NCBI GenBank assembly: GCA_008015565.1
Contig: SSFV01000091.1
Coordinates: 1 to 36,226 of the forward strand
DNA length: 36,226 nt
Direction: 5' to 3'
Origin: Nitrosomonas sp.
GTDB taxonomy: Bacteria; Pseudomonadota; Gammaproteobacteria; Burkholderiales; Nitrosomonadaceae
The notes below the pieces were generated by a model that was not told the DNA's origin, made no database searches, and worked only from the letters and a program-made list of their open reading frames with translations. Shown here piece after piece: positions 28,136-35,620 of this stretch. A program made the translations under genes and the position numbers. Every line of letters starts with the position of its first letter. Position 1 is the first letter of the stretch.

Positions 28136-28705
28136 TTACTGTCTATTGGAGATCGCGATCAAACTTAACGTATCGGGCAAGAAAGTATTGAATCCTAGGT
28201 GCTTAAGATCATTTTCAGTCCAGTGCGATCGATGATTCTCCAACGGATTTGCCGGAATTTCTTGCTCTATAAACTCGCGTGGCGTACTCACTAACACAAA
28301 GCCACGACAGACACGTTGGCACTCCTGCAAAAAAACATAACCCTCTTCTTTATCGAAGTGTTCCAGAATATCAATTGCCAATACCAGATCGTAACTTCTA
28401 CCACTTAATGTTGGAAGTAACTCGAGCGCATCGCCAATCATGAGATTATTGTAGGAATATTCATGAACGGGGGTGATATAACCGGCAAACCCTTCAATGC
28501 CATCAATGATGATTTTCCAATCTTTTTTATCACGTTGCCGTGCTTCTGTGTCACCAATTTCAAAAAGATTGACATTTTCCAGATTCGTTCGCAATAAAAA
28601 TCCATACTGCCCCATGCCGGTGCCCACATCGAGGACAGCAGCAGGTTTCTGTTGCTCCGAAAAACCAATTATCGTGCTAATTTGATTACTGTAGCTAAAC
28701 GGCAT
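28136..28705 (-). CDS. Class I SAM-dependent methyltransferase
   Basis: A Rossmann-fold methyltransferase. Motif I is VLDVGTGMGQYGFL near residue 22, motif II/III around MIGDALELLPTL, and motif IV YDLVLAIDILEHFDKEEGY; SAM binding is therefore credible. The protein of 189 residues lacks a long C-terminal substrate domain. The N-terminus MPFSYSNQISTI begins inside the last codons of the upstream PEP-CTERM gene (11-bp overlap), so it is probably translated from the same message. The substrate is unknown; it could modify a sugar or protein connected with the secreted neighbours, but that is only suggested by position. Confidence 0.87.
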   Translation of the reverse strand: MPFSYSNQISTIIGFSEQQKPAAVLDVGTGMGQYGFLLRTNLENVNLFEIGDTEARQRDKKDWKIIIDGIEGFAGYITPVHEYSYNNLMIGDALELLPTLSGRSYDLVLAIDILEHFDKEEGYVFLQECQRVCRGFVLVSTPREFIEQEIPANPLENHRSHWTENDLKHLGFNTFLPDTLSLIAISNRQ

Positions 28706-29873
28706 TTTTCTTGTTACGCCATGCTGTTAAACTTAGAATTCCGAGGCCAGTCAGTAGCATAAGGTAGGTTTGCGGCTCAGGAATAAGCGGAGGAATAAAA
28801 ATAGGCTCCGGTGTAAATACGGTATCAGGAGTATACGACAACAAAAAAGCTTGTTGCAGATTATCACCAGCTGTTCCAATACCTACAATTTGCCCATGAT
28901 TATTGATATCGACAACATGAAGATTCTTCCATCCGCCTGCAACAACAACATCGAGCATATTGAGATCTGTTATCCCCCCATGACTGTACAAAAAAGAATG
29001 AAATTCATTGTTCTCCGTACTGGCTTTCCCAATGACTTCACCTAAATTGTTAATATCAGCGGCTTCGCTATAGTAGCCACCCAGCGTACCCAGATCCGTC
29101 ATGTTACTGCCATCCGGATTGGTAAAAAAAGCGTGCAGCGTATTATCTTTAACCGCCGATGTTCCTGCTACCTGTCCAACATCATTGATAGCTTCTGCAG
29201 AACTCGATTTCCCGCCCAAAGTTCCCAGGTCAGTCATACCGTTGCCATTTTGGCCGGTTACAAAAGCATGTACTCTGTCATCAATATATGACATTCCTAC
29301 CACTTGGCCGGAATTATTGATGCCATAGGCTATGCTCTCACTCCCGTCCAACGTGCCTAGATCCGTAACGCCGGCGCCATCGGGACCGGTAATCACAGCA
29401 TGCTGAAATCCATCCGCGGTATAATCGTAACCCGCAATTTGACCGGAATTGTTCATGTCCCGTGGAACCAAGCTGCTGTCCCCATTTTGCCCGAGACTGC
29501 CTAATAAAGTCATTCCCACGCCACCGGGCCCGGTGATGAAAGCACGATAATTGAAATCTGCGTCGTTATAAGCGCCCCACATTTGTCCGGAATCGTTGAT
29601 ACCAAAGGCTCTGAAACTCAACTCATTCATACCGGAACCATCAGGACCGGTAACAAAAGGATAATATATCGTGGAAGCATCTACATCCGCTGAAGCTTCT
29701 CCCAAAACTTGTCCGGAATCATTGATACCATAAACATAACTGCTCAATCCATGCAAAGTCAGTCCCATGATAGACCAATCTGCTTTAACTATTGGTGAGA
29801 TTGAAACAGTAAAAAACCCGGCGATGAAAATTGCGACAAATTTTACTTTCGTTCGTAAATATTGAATACTCAT
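28695..29873 (-). CDS. HAF-repeat PEP-CTERM protein (first paralogue)
   Basis: A secreted protein with a signal peptide cleaved after IVKA (before DWS), seven HAF-type repeats (INDSGQVLG, MNNSGQIAG, INNSGQVVG and similar, each followed by HAF/HAV-ITGPDG and LGTLGG motifs) forming a likely beta-propeller-like array, and a C-terminal sorting signal IPEPQTYLMLLTGLG followed by a hydrophobic helix and WRNKKNAV. The last part is a PEP-CTERM signal recognised by exosortase, so the protein should be processed and displayed at the cell surface or in the matrix. No exosortase gene lies in the window. Its end overlaps the methyltransferase start. It is 392 residues long and a close paralogue of the gene at 30070. 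Confidence 0.92.
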   Translation of the reverse strand: MSIQYLRTKVKFVAIFIAGFFTVSISPIVKADWSIMGLTLHGLSSYVYGINDSGQVLGEASADVDASTIYYPFVTGPDGSGMNELSFRAFGINDSGQMWGAYNDADFNYRAFITGPGGVGMTLLGSLGQNGDSSLVPRDMNNSGQIAGYDYTADGFQHAVITGPDGAGVTDLGTLDGSESIAYGINNSGQVVGMSYIDDRVHAFVTGQNGNGMTDLGTLGGKSSSAEAINDVGQVAGTSAVKDNTLHAFFTNPDGSNMTDLGTLGGYYSEAADINNLGEVIGKASTENNEFHSFLYSHGGITDLNMLDVVVAGGWKNLHVVDINNHGQIVGIGTAGDNLQQAFLLSYTPDTVFTPEPIFIPPLIPEPQTYLMLLTGLGILSLTAWRNKKNAV

Positions 29874-30021
29874 GGTGACCCCGCAGGAATGGATGGATTT
29901 ATCGGATCAATTGACGGCGACAAAGTGAAATGCTTACATAATTGTTACTGTGCGGGCATGCTTGCCTGGGATGCAGCTTTGGGGTGCCCGGAAACAATTA
30001 CCCTAGACATGTCCGCGAAAC

Positions 30022-30050
30022 AAAGTACTATAAGCTCAATATACTGTCAA
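30022..30050 (-). promoter_or_regulatory. Candidate promoter of the first HAF paralogue
   Basis: TTGACA at 30045-30050, 17 bp, then TACTTT at 30022-30027. The sequence forms a repeat TTGACAGT-N9-TTATAGTA that is shared with the promoter of the other paralogue. The leader to the ATG at 29873 is about 140 nt. Confidence 0.55.
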
Positions 30051-30069
30051 TCCAGAAGACCTGCTGTAA

Positions 30070-31293
30070 TTACATCGTCATTTGCCTTCTGCGCCGCGCC
30101 ACAAATCCGAGCAAACCTAGACCAGCCAGTAGCATAAGATAAGTTTCAGGCTCAGGAATTGGCGGAGGCGGTGGCGGAATAAATATAGGATTCGGCGAAA
30201 ATACTGTGTCAGGTGTATACGTCAGTATAAATGCTTCTGATGCACCAAGGCTATTGATTCCCATTCCTAAGATTTGTCCATTGTTGTTGATGTCAATAAC
30301 AGAAATACTCCTCCATCCATCAGCACTGACAACATTTAATAACGAAAGATCGGTGATTCCACCATGACTATATAAGAAAGCATGAAAATCGTCATTTGCG
30401 GTTGTAGCCCATCCTATCGCTTCCCCCCCATCATTGATACTCAGCGCATCGCTAAAATATCCACCCAGGGTACCGAGGCTGGTCATACCCGCACCGTCAG
30501 GGCCAGTAATGAAAGCGTGGTGATAGTAGATATCGCTGACCTCACCGACATTTCCGACGACTTGCCCGGAATTATTGATGCTATTGGCGGCGCTGAAGTT
30601 GCCATTCAAGGTGCCCAAGCTGGTCATGCCTACGCCGTTAGGGCCTGTAATAAAAGCGTGGCTATCAACAGAAGCATTACCCGTGTTTCCCGTTTGGGCC
30701 CACCCTGTTACCTGTCCGGAATTATTGATGCCGGTAGCAGAGCTATATACTCCTCCCAAAGTACCCAGATCCGTTATGCCAATACCGTTAGGCCCCGTGA
30801 TAAAAGCATGAAAGCCGCTGGCACCAAGCGTATCAAGGTCTCCGGCAATTTGTCCGGAATCATTGATGCTAAAAACTTTACCATTCACACCCACATTACC
30901 TACATCCGTTAACCTTTTACCGTCAGGACCGGTTATAAATGCGTGGGCAAAAATTGAATCGAAATCAGCAGTAACCGGAGATCGCCCGGCTACTTGCCCG
31001 GCATTATTGATCGCTCCGGCAAAACTATAGTCTCCACCCAAGGTACCGATCTCTGTCGTGCCTGCACCGTCAGGACCTGTTATAAACGCATGGTAATTAT
31101 TATTAATAATAAAACTACCCGCTATCTGGCCAGAGTCGTTAATCGCGCTGACAGTACTGCCGCTCCCGCCTAATTCGCCCAATCCTCTAATTGACCAATC
31201 CGCATGCACCATTGCGGAAATTGACGCGGCACAGACTCCGGTCAAAAACATGGAAATGTATTTAAGCTTCGTTCGTTTGCAAGGAATGCTCAT
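30070..31293 (-). CDS. HAF-repeat PEP-CTERM protein (second paralogue)
   Basis: A 407-residue secreted protein built like its neighbour: signal peptide ending MVHA (cleavage before DWS), seven HAF repeats (INDSGQIAG, INNAGQVAG, INNSGQVTG, INNSGQVVG, INDGGEAIG, INNNGQILG and more) with HAFITGPDG and LGTLGG, then a long Pro stretch and the PEP-CTERM signal IPEPETYLMLLAGLG, a hydrophobic helix and ARRRRQMTM. It is expected to be cut by an exosortase and placed at the surface or in extracellular polymer. GAGAGG about 7 nt upstream of ATG 31293 is a good ribosome site. The gene pair arose by duplication; the repeat units differ from each other enough to be old. Function within the matrix is unknown. 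Confidence 0.93.
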   Translation of the reverse strand: MSIPCKRTKLKYISMFLTGVCAASISAMVHADWSIRGLGELGGSGSTVSAINDSGQIAGSFIINNNYHAFITGPDGAGTTEIGTLGGDYSFAGAINNAGQVAGRSPVTADFDSIFAHAFITGPDGKRLTDVGNVGVNGKVFSINDSGQIAGDLDTLGASGFHAFITGPNGIGITDLGTLGGVYSSATGINNSGQVTGWAQTGNTGNASVDSHAFITGPNGVGMTSLGTLNGNFSAANSINNSGQVVGNVGEVSDIYYHHAFITGPDGAGMTSLGTLGGYFSDALSINDGGEAIGWATTANDDFHAFLYSHGGITDLSLLNVVSADGWRSISVIDINNNGQILGMGINSLGASEAFILTYTPDTVFSPNPIFIPPPPPPIPEPETYLMLLAGLGLLGFVARRRRQMTM

Positions 31294-31376
31294 AATGACC
31301 TCTCGGAATATGTAGTTTTACAGCATAGGAGAAACAAGGTAGCGTTTTTATTGATGATTGCGGCAATCTCTCGCAA

Positions 31377-31405
31377 AAAATACTGTAAGCCTAACGGACT
31401 GTCAA
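31377..31405 (-). promoter_or_regulatory. Candidate promoter of the second HAF paralogue
   Basis: TTGACA at 31400-31405 is followed by 17 bp and TATTTT at 31377-31382, fitting sigma-70. The repeat TTGACAGT-N9-TTACAGTA is conserved with the promoter at 30022-30050. The leader to the ATG is about 80 nt. Confidence 0.6.
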
Positions 31406-31427
31406 CAATAAATGCAACAAAATCAAA

Positions 31428-31443
31428 ACATAAGCGCTTATGT
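31428..31443. promoter_or_regulatory. 16-bp perfect palindrome
   Basis: ACATAAGCGCTTATGT is a perfect palindrome with a central AGCGCT. It lies 22 bp upstream of the -35 box of the HAF-PEP-CTERM gene and 17 bp downstream of the reductase stop. It could be an operator or part of a terminator. No counterpart of this exact sequence is seen ahead of the other paralogue. Confidence 0.4.
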
Positions 31444-31460
31444 CAGCAATAGCCAATTTT

Positions 31461-33614
31461 CTAATCCGCTTTAATACGTGCTTTTGTACGCCGATTAGTA
31501 TGATACTTTTCCAGCCAATTCAGCAGCCATTGCGGCGCATGCGCTCGTTTCCACGCGCCTGCGGCATATTTATTGGCTTCCGACCAAGTTGGATAGGTGT
31601 GGATAGTGGAAAGAATCTTGTTCAACCCCAGGCCGTGCTTCATTGCCAGTATGAATTCGGCAAGCAAATCGCTGGCATGTGCGCCAACGATACAGACACC
31701 CAGAATTCGATCCCTGTCCGGCACTGTCAGCACTTTGACAAACCCATGCGCCGCTTCATCGGCAATCGCACGATCCAGTTCTTTCAAATCGAAACACGTT
31801 ACTTCAAACGCAATACCACGTGTTCGGGCTTGTTTTTCCGATAATCCCGCGCGGGCCACTTCCGGATCGGTGAAGGTAGTCCATGGAACCAGCGAATAAT
31901 CCACCTTGAATGACTTAACATTGCCAAACAAGGCATTGACCGATGCATACCAGGCTTGGTGCGCGGCCATGTGTGTAAATTGGTAAGGACCGGCGGCATC
32001 GCCGCAACTATAGATATTGGGGTAAATGGTTTGCAGCCAGGCATTGGTTTCAATAGCACGCGCATCGGATACTGGGATACCCAGCTGTTCCAATCCGAAA
32101 CCTTCGGTGCGTGGCACCCGGCCGATAGCGCAAAGTAACGCATCAAACGGCAGCCGCAATGACGCGCCGTTTTGATCACGTAGCAGCAAAAATTGCGCAT
32201 CGCCTTGTTTTTCACATCGCAACGTTTCGGTTTGCGTCAATATTGTCACGCCGTCAGCTTGCAATGCCGCGCTAACCAAGCTGACTGCATCGGCGTCTTC
32301 ACGTGGCAATAAATCACTGCGCACTACCTGCGTCACTTTGCAATCCAGACGCGCAAAGGCTTGCGCCAATTCGCAGCCAATCGGCCCGCCACCCAACACA
32401 ACCAAACGTTGCGGCCGCTCGGTCAATGACCAAATGGTATCGGAAGTGTAGTAGCGCACCGTTTCCAACCCGGGAATTTTGGGTATCACCGGGCTTGCAC
32501 CCGTTGCAATGACAATAGCGCGCGCAGTCAATGCTTGCCCGTTGACTTCTACCGACCACGGTGAAGTTATCATCGCTTTGCCGTGTATTACCTCGACACC
32601 CAGCTGCCTGTAACGCTCCTCAGAGTCATGCGGCGCTATGGTTCTAATCACTCTATGCACCCTCGCCATTACTTGCGCGAAATCATACTGTGCACTGACT
32701 TGAGCAAGCCCAAGCGATTGCGCATTTTTTGCCTGGTGCAAGAAAGTGGCGGTACGAATCAAAGCCTTCGATGGCACGCAACCGTAATTGAGACAATCAC
32801 CCCCCATTTTGTGGCGCTCGATTAATGTCACCTTGGCGCGGGTGGCCGCGGCAATATAGGCGCTTACCAGCCCGGCAGCACCGGCGCCTATCACGATCAG
32901 ATTACGGTCAAACTGCACCGGTTTGGGCCAGCGTGCATACAACCGCCGGATCCTGACTCGTTCGATCATCCAGCGCGCCAGCCACGGAAACAGCGCCAGT
33001 ACAGTCAATGAAATTACCAGTACCGGCGACATGATATCCGATAACCGGGTAAACGCCGCCAACTGTGTGCCCGCATTGACATACACTGCGGTTCCGGCAA
33101 ACATCCCGGCTAAGCTGACCCAAAAATACGTACTACTCGGAAGCGTCGTCAATCCCATCAGTAAATTGATCAGAAAAAACGGAAACACCGGCGCTAAACG
33201 CAGTGAAAACAAATAAAACGCGCCATCGCGTGCCAATCCTTTATTGATGGTTTCCAGACGTTCGCCAAAACGCCGCTGCACGATATCCCGCAACAAGTAT
33301 CGCGCCATCCAAAACGCCAGCGTGGCACCGATTGTGGCCGATAATAACACCACCGGCACGCCGATCCACACGCCGAACATGGCACCACCGGCCAGAGTCA
33401 ATACTGTTGCGCCGGGAAACGACAATGCCGCCATGACGATGTAGATCAAGGAATAAATGCCTATGACCAGCAGCGGTTGTTGTTGGTAAGTCTGATGTAA
33501 ATCATCGCGGCTTTCTTTAAGCGCTTCGAGACTTAAGAAACGGTCCAGATCGAATATAAAAAAACAACTTATGATCAAACCGAGTAATAAAACAATCCAC
33601 CCGCGTTTCTTCAT
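31461..33614 (-). CDS. VTT membrane domain fused to FAD pyridine-nucleotide disulfide oxidoreductase
   Basis: Residues 1 to about 220 are a TVP38/VTT-type membrane domain (SFPGATVLTLAGGAMFG, FSLRLAPVFPFFLINLLMG). From about 235 a soluble flavoenzyme of the mercuric-reductase/lipoamide-dehydrogenase family follows: FAD motif GAGAAG at 243-248, redox pair Cys274 and Cys279 in GGDCLNYGCVPSKAL, NAD(P)H motif GGGPIGCELAQ near 410, and the C-terminal His-Glu dyad in IHTYPTWSE. The length of 717 fits the known fusion class. No mercury-binding N-terminal domain or C-terminal vicinal cysteines are seen, so it is not a classical MerA. The fusion suggests a flavoenzyme tethered to the membrane; its substrate is unknown. 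It is divergent from the YeiH-like gene. Confidence 0.92.
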   Translation of the reverse strand: MKKRGWIVLLLGLIISCFFIFDLDRFLSLEALKESRDDLHQTYQQQPLLVIGIYSLIYIVMAALSFPGATVLTLAGGAMFGVWIGVPVVLLSATIGATLAFWMARYLLRDIVQRRFGERLETINKGLARDGAFYLFSLRLAPVFPFFLINLLMGLTTLPSSTYFWVSLAGMFAGTAVYVNAGTQLAAFTRLSDIMSPVLVISLTVLALFPWLARWMIERVRIRRLYARWPKPVQFDRNLIVIGAGAAGLVSAYIAAATRAKVTLIERHKMGGDCLNYGCVPSKALIRTATFLHQAKNAQSLGLAQVSAQYDFAQVMARVHRVIRTIAPHDSEERYRQLGVEVIHGKAMITSPWSVEVNGQALTARAIVIATGASPVIPKIPGLETVRYYTSDTIWSLTERPQRLVVLGGGPIGCELAQAFARLDCKVTQVVRSDLLPREDADAVSLVSAALQADGVTILTQTETLRCEKQGDAQFLLLRDQNGASLRLPFDALLCAIGRVPRTEGFGLEQLGIPVSDARAIETNAWLQTIYPNIYSCGDAAGPYQFTHMAAHQAWYASVNALFGNVKSFKVDYSLVPWTTFTDPEVARAGLSEKQARTRGIAFEVTCFDLKELDRAIADEAAHGFVKVLTVPDRDRILGVCIVGAHASDLLAEFILAMKHGLGLNKILSTIHTYPTWSEANKYAAGAWKRAHAPQWLLNWLEKYHTNRRTKARIKAD

Positions 33615-33796
33615 GCTTTTTCCTTTTCAGCATTAATTGCGCAATATCCCGTGACCGGCTAAAAGCCGTCTGCTCGTTATACTTTAGAATCGCACCATTG
33701 ATTGAACAATTTTGTCTTGCCGCAAGTTCGCACCATGCCTTACAAATTAACTTCCGCAATGACACAACTTCAACAGCGTTGCATAGTCATCATATT

Positions 33797-33817
33797 CTTA
33801 ATAACATAGCTATTAAG
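33797..33817. promoter_or_regulatory. LysR-type dyad upstream of the YeiH-like gene
   Basis: CTTAATA-N7-TATTAAG is a perfect 7-7-7 dyad with an AT-rich character, about 58 bp ahead of the ATG at 33875. Its form fits LysR-family sites in general; E. coli yeiH is controlled by the LysR protein YeiE. No LysR gene is in the window. Confidence 0.4.
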
Positions 33818-33874
33818 TTTATTTGTCTTGCGATACCACAATTCAGTCAATAACTTCGATTACTTTTACCCAAT

Positions 33875-35551
33875 ATGAATCGACCTCATCAGCAATCTTT
33901 CTTTAAAACGGAAGATTTTTGGGCCATTGCTATTGCCGGCTTTTTGCTGCTTGCCGGATTGGCAATCTATTTTTCAATGCTTTCAGCAGATTTAAAACAG
34001 AAAATTACCGCAACGTCTGCAATCGTTCAAAGTGAGGCAAATAAGCCGGTTAAAACCATTGCTTGGCACGAAGCCACGGCGGAATTAACCCGGCTCAAAT
34101 TATCCGATGATCCTCTAGGCAAATTCATGAAACACCTCACCACATTACCGAATAAATGGAGTGACGATCCCCTTGAGGCTTTTTATAAACCGGCCAGTCC
34201 TGCGGATATGGCATCTGACATACATGCACTCGAAATGGCACGGCAACAGGCATTGACAGCGGAACAGTCGGCGCAGAGTTCCGGTTTTACAGAGCCAGCG
34301 CTTAATTCCGCCGCTGTGGCTGCGATTGCACATTGGCAACAGCTCTTGCATGCAACCGGAAAGAAAAGTGCAAAATTCAAAGCGGGTGGTTTTTCACTAC
34401 CGCATAGTGCCCTGTTATTCTGTTTTTTGGCGGTAATTTTCGGCATCGGTGCAAAAGTACAAGAAATTACCTTCCGGCAATTTATTCCGGGCTTTGCGCT
34501 CATCTTTTTGTTGGCTCTGATTGCTTTGTTTCTGGCGGCACAAAACGATTTCAAGGATTATGGCCTAGAATACGCGCTATGGGCTATTTTGCTCGGTATC
34601 ACCATCAGCAACACCATCGGCACACCCCGTTGGGCAGCAGGTGCATTGCAAACGGAATTTTTTATTAAAACCGGCTTGGTATTAATGGGTGCAGAGCTTC
34701 TGATCGGCAAAATCCTTGCAATCGGTCTACCCGGCATTTTTGTCGCCTGGGTAGTCACGCCTATCGTGCTAGTGGTAACTTACTGGTTTGGCCAAACGAT
34801 ATTGAAGATTGCATCCAAACCGCTCAATATCACTATCAGCGCCGATATGAGCGTATGCGGCGTATCCGCTGCAATTGCCACAGCAGCCGCCAGCAAAGCC
34901 ACGCGCGAAGAACTCACCGTAGCGATTAGCCTGAGCATGGTTTTCACCGCGGTCATGATGGTCGCAATGCCGCTTTTCGTCAAATTTACCGGCATGCCGG
35001 AAATCCTCGGCGGTGCCTGGATTGGCGGCACCATCGATAGCTCCGGCGCAGTCGTGGCCGCTGGTGCGGCACTTGGCGACAAAGCGATGTATGTTGCAAC
35101 CACTATCAAAATGATTCAGAACATGCTGATTGGCATTGTCGCCTTTTGCGTTGCCGTCTATTTCGCAACAAAAGTTGATAGGAGTACTCACGCGCCGCAA
35201 ATCACCATCGGTGAAATTTGGCACCGCTTTCCCAAATTCATTCTCGGCTTCATTGGCGCCAGTATGCTGTTTTCGATTCTTTGTGAAGCGCTGGATAAAC
35301 ACACCGCCAGCCTGGTACTGGAACATGGCATGCTAGGCGATTTCACCCGGAACCTGCGAACTTGGTTTTTTTGTCTGGCTTTTGTCAGTATTGGCCTATC
35401 TACCAACTTCAGAGCACTCAAGCAACATTTTGTCGGTGGCAAACCGCTGCTGCTATATGTCTGTGGACAACTCCTCAATTTATTGTTAACGCTGGGAGTC
35501 GCATATTTGATGTTTTACAAGGTATTCCCTGAAATTACGGCAACGATTTAA
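33875..35551 (+). CDS. YeiH-family putative sulfate exporter with inserted N-terminal domain
   Basis: A multi-helix membrane protein of the UPF0324/YeiH family, annotated as putative sulfate exporters, in truth of unproven substrate. Core motifs are GLVLMGAELLIGKIL, ADMSVCGVSAAIATAAAS and GGAWIGGTIDSSGAVVAAGAALG. The protein of 558 residues is about 200 longer than E. coli YeiH (349): after a first helix at about residues 13-35, a polar region of about 130 residues (Lys- and Gln-rich, SADLKQKI to KSAKFKAGG) precedes the standard core. This region is probably periplasmic; function unknown. The start ATG at 33875 has no clear ribosome site. The gene is divergent from the VTT-reductase fusion, across 260 bp, with a LysR-type dyad in between. 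Confidence 0.88.
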   Translation: MNRPHQQSFFKTEDFWAIAIAGFLLLAGLAIYFSMLSADLKQKITATSAIVQSEANKPVKTIAWHEATAELTRLKLSDDPLGKFMKHLTTLPNKWSDDPLEAFYKPASPADMASDIHALEMARQQALTAEQSAQSSGFTEPALNSAAVAAIAHWQQLLHATGKKSAKFKAGGFSLPHSALLFCFLAVIFGIGAKVQEITFRQFIPGFALIFLLALIALFLAAQNDFKDYGLEYALWAILLGITISNTIGTPRWAAGALQTEFFIKTGLVLMGAELLIGKILAIGLPGIFVAWVVTPIVLVVTYWFGQTILKIASKPLNITISADMSVCGVSAAIATAAASKATREELTVAISLSMVFTAVMMVAMPLFVKFTGMPEILGGAWIGGTIDSSGAVVAAGAALGDKAMYVATTIKMIQNMLIGIVAFCVAVYFATKVDRSTHAPQITIGEIWHRFPKFILGFIGASMLFSILCEALDKHTASLVLEHGMLGDFTRNLRTWFFCLAFVSIGLSTNFRALKQHFVGGKPLLLYVCGQLLNLLLTLGVAYLMFYKVFPEITATI

Positions 35552-35620
35552 AAGTTAACTTGTACGAAATGTTGCTTTTAAAAATAAATACATAACTACC
35601 CATAAGCTATTTTGCCGCCG

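Noticed and set aside
30065-30074. TGTAATTACA palindrome upstream of the first HAF paralogue's promoter
   Set aside because: Only 10 bp, overlaps the stop codon of the upstream gene, and does not match the 16-bp palindrome of the other promoter.
30382-30912. 176-codon plus-strand frame inside the second HAF gene
   Set aside because: Its repeats are the mirror of the HAF repeats on the minus strand; it is an antisense shadow.
29874-31460. Search for a sigma-54 promoter (GG-N10-GC type) for the PEP-CTERM genes, as known in some floc-forming bacteria
   Set aside because: No convincing -24/-12 pair was found; the sigma-70-like TTGACA boxes with 17-bp spacing fit better.
31461-33614. Mercuric reductase (merA) as name for the flavoenzyme
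   Set aside because: There is no heavy-metal-binding N-terminal domain or C-terminal cysteine pair, and no mer genes nearby; it is a VTT fusion of unknown substrate.
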